DNA of 5,087 nt from Saccharicrinis sp041595375 (GTDB lineage: Bacteria; Bacteroidota; Bacteroidia; Bacteroidales; Marinilabiliaceae): positions 1-5,087 of the forward strand of contig JBFHKL010000295.1 in the NCBI GenBank assembly GCA_041595375.1, written 5' to 3'. Positions 5,018-5,087 of the stretch are shown here, one piece after another. The stretch's first letter is position 1; the number at the start of each line of letters is the position of its first letter. The notes beneath the pieces are model-generated. The model saw nothing but the letters and a program-made list of their open reading frames with translations, did no database searches and was not told the origin of the DNA. The position numbers and the translations under genes were made by a program.

Positions 5018-5087
5018 ATGAGGAATATATATTATTTAATTTGGTCTGATGCAATTATAAGTTTTAAAAAGCATCAGCCAGATAGAA
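5018..5087 (+). CDS. Partial gene, small-protein start, cut by window end (candidate immunity gene)
   Basis: ATG 5018 opens a frame that stays open to the window edge (23 codons, starting MRNIYYLIWSDAIISFKKH). It starts 6 nt after the stop of the 337-aa gene, so the two are almost surely co-transcribed and perhaps translationally coupled. The first part is hydrophobic and aromatic, followed by a basic stretch. I recall similar starts in small hypothetical proteins of Bacteroidota but no function. Its position behind a toxin-like gene makes an immunity protein plausible. Too little is visible to judge length or membrane segments. Confidence 0.6.
   Translation, partial: MRNIYYLIWSDAIISFKKHQPDR

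Noticed and set aside
1..5087. CRISPR array, tRNA or rRNA genes
   Set aside because: No regularly spaced direct repeats, cloverleaf-like sequences or rRNA segments were seen on either strand.

Overview
The window looks like a chromosomal segment of a Bacteroidota bacterium, perhaps a marine Bacteroidales/Marinilabiliales relative; the order is a guess. The evidence is the single-chain (alpha2) glycyl-tRNA synthetase typical of that phylum, a DUF4834-type small membrane protein known mainly from Bacteroidota, promoter boxes of the TTTG / TAnnTTTG kind in place of sigma-70 boxes, A-rich leaders without strong Shine-Dalgarno sites, and low to moderate GC.

Layout. (1) Positions 12-1601 hold an IS3-family insertion sequence on the minus strand. 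It is bounded by perfect 17-bp inverted repeats and carries orfA, orfB, an intact A_AAA_AAG frameshift site, a long-range stem placed to stimulate frameshifting, and a long non-coding tail with a 26-bp perfect palindrome. No target-site duplication is visible. (2) Positions 1602-3683 hold conserved minus-strand genes: the DUF4834-like gene (3438-3683) with its own terminator, then glyS (1720-3273) with a clear intrinsic terminator at its end. The IS lies just beyond that terminator, so it probably does not disturb glyS. (3) Positions 3684-3997 are a 314-bp divergent intergenic region. It holds the promoter of the DUF4834 gene, a 79-nt structured element with twin covarying hairpins, and a good Bacteroidota-type promoter reading rightward. 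(4) Positions 3998-5087 hold a rightward two-gene unit: a 337-aa protein of unrecognised family with polymorphic-toxin-like modular features, followed after 6 nt by a gene cut by the window end.

The strongest lead for something undescribed is the rightward pair. The 337-aa protein shows a step from about 46% to about 36% GC at codon ~147 and has a glycine-rich hydrophobic C-terminus, which suggests a conserved carrier half joined to an exchangeable, possibly membrane-acting half. The small gene close behind it sits where an immunity gene would be expected. This reading is inference from architecture; no family was recognised. The second lead is the structured intergenic repeat.
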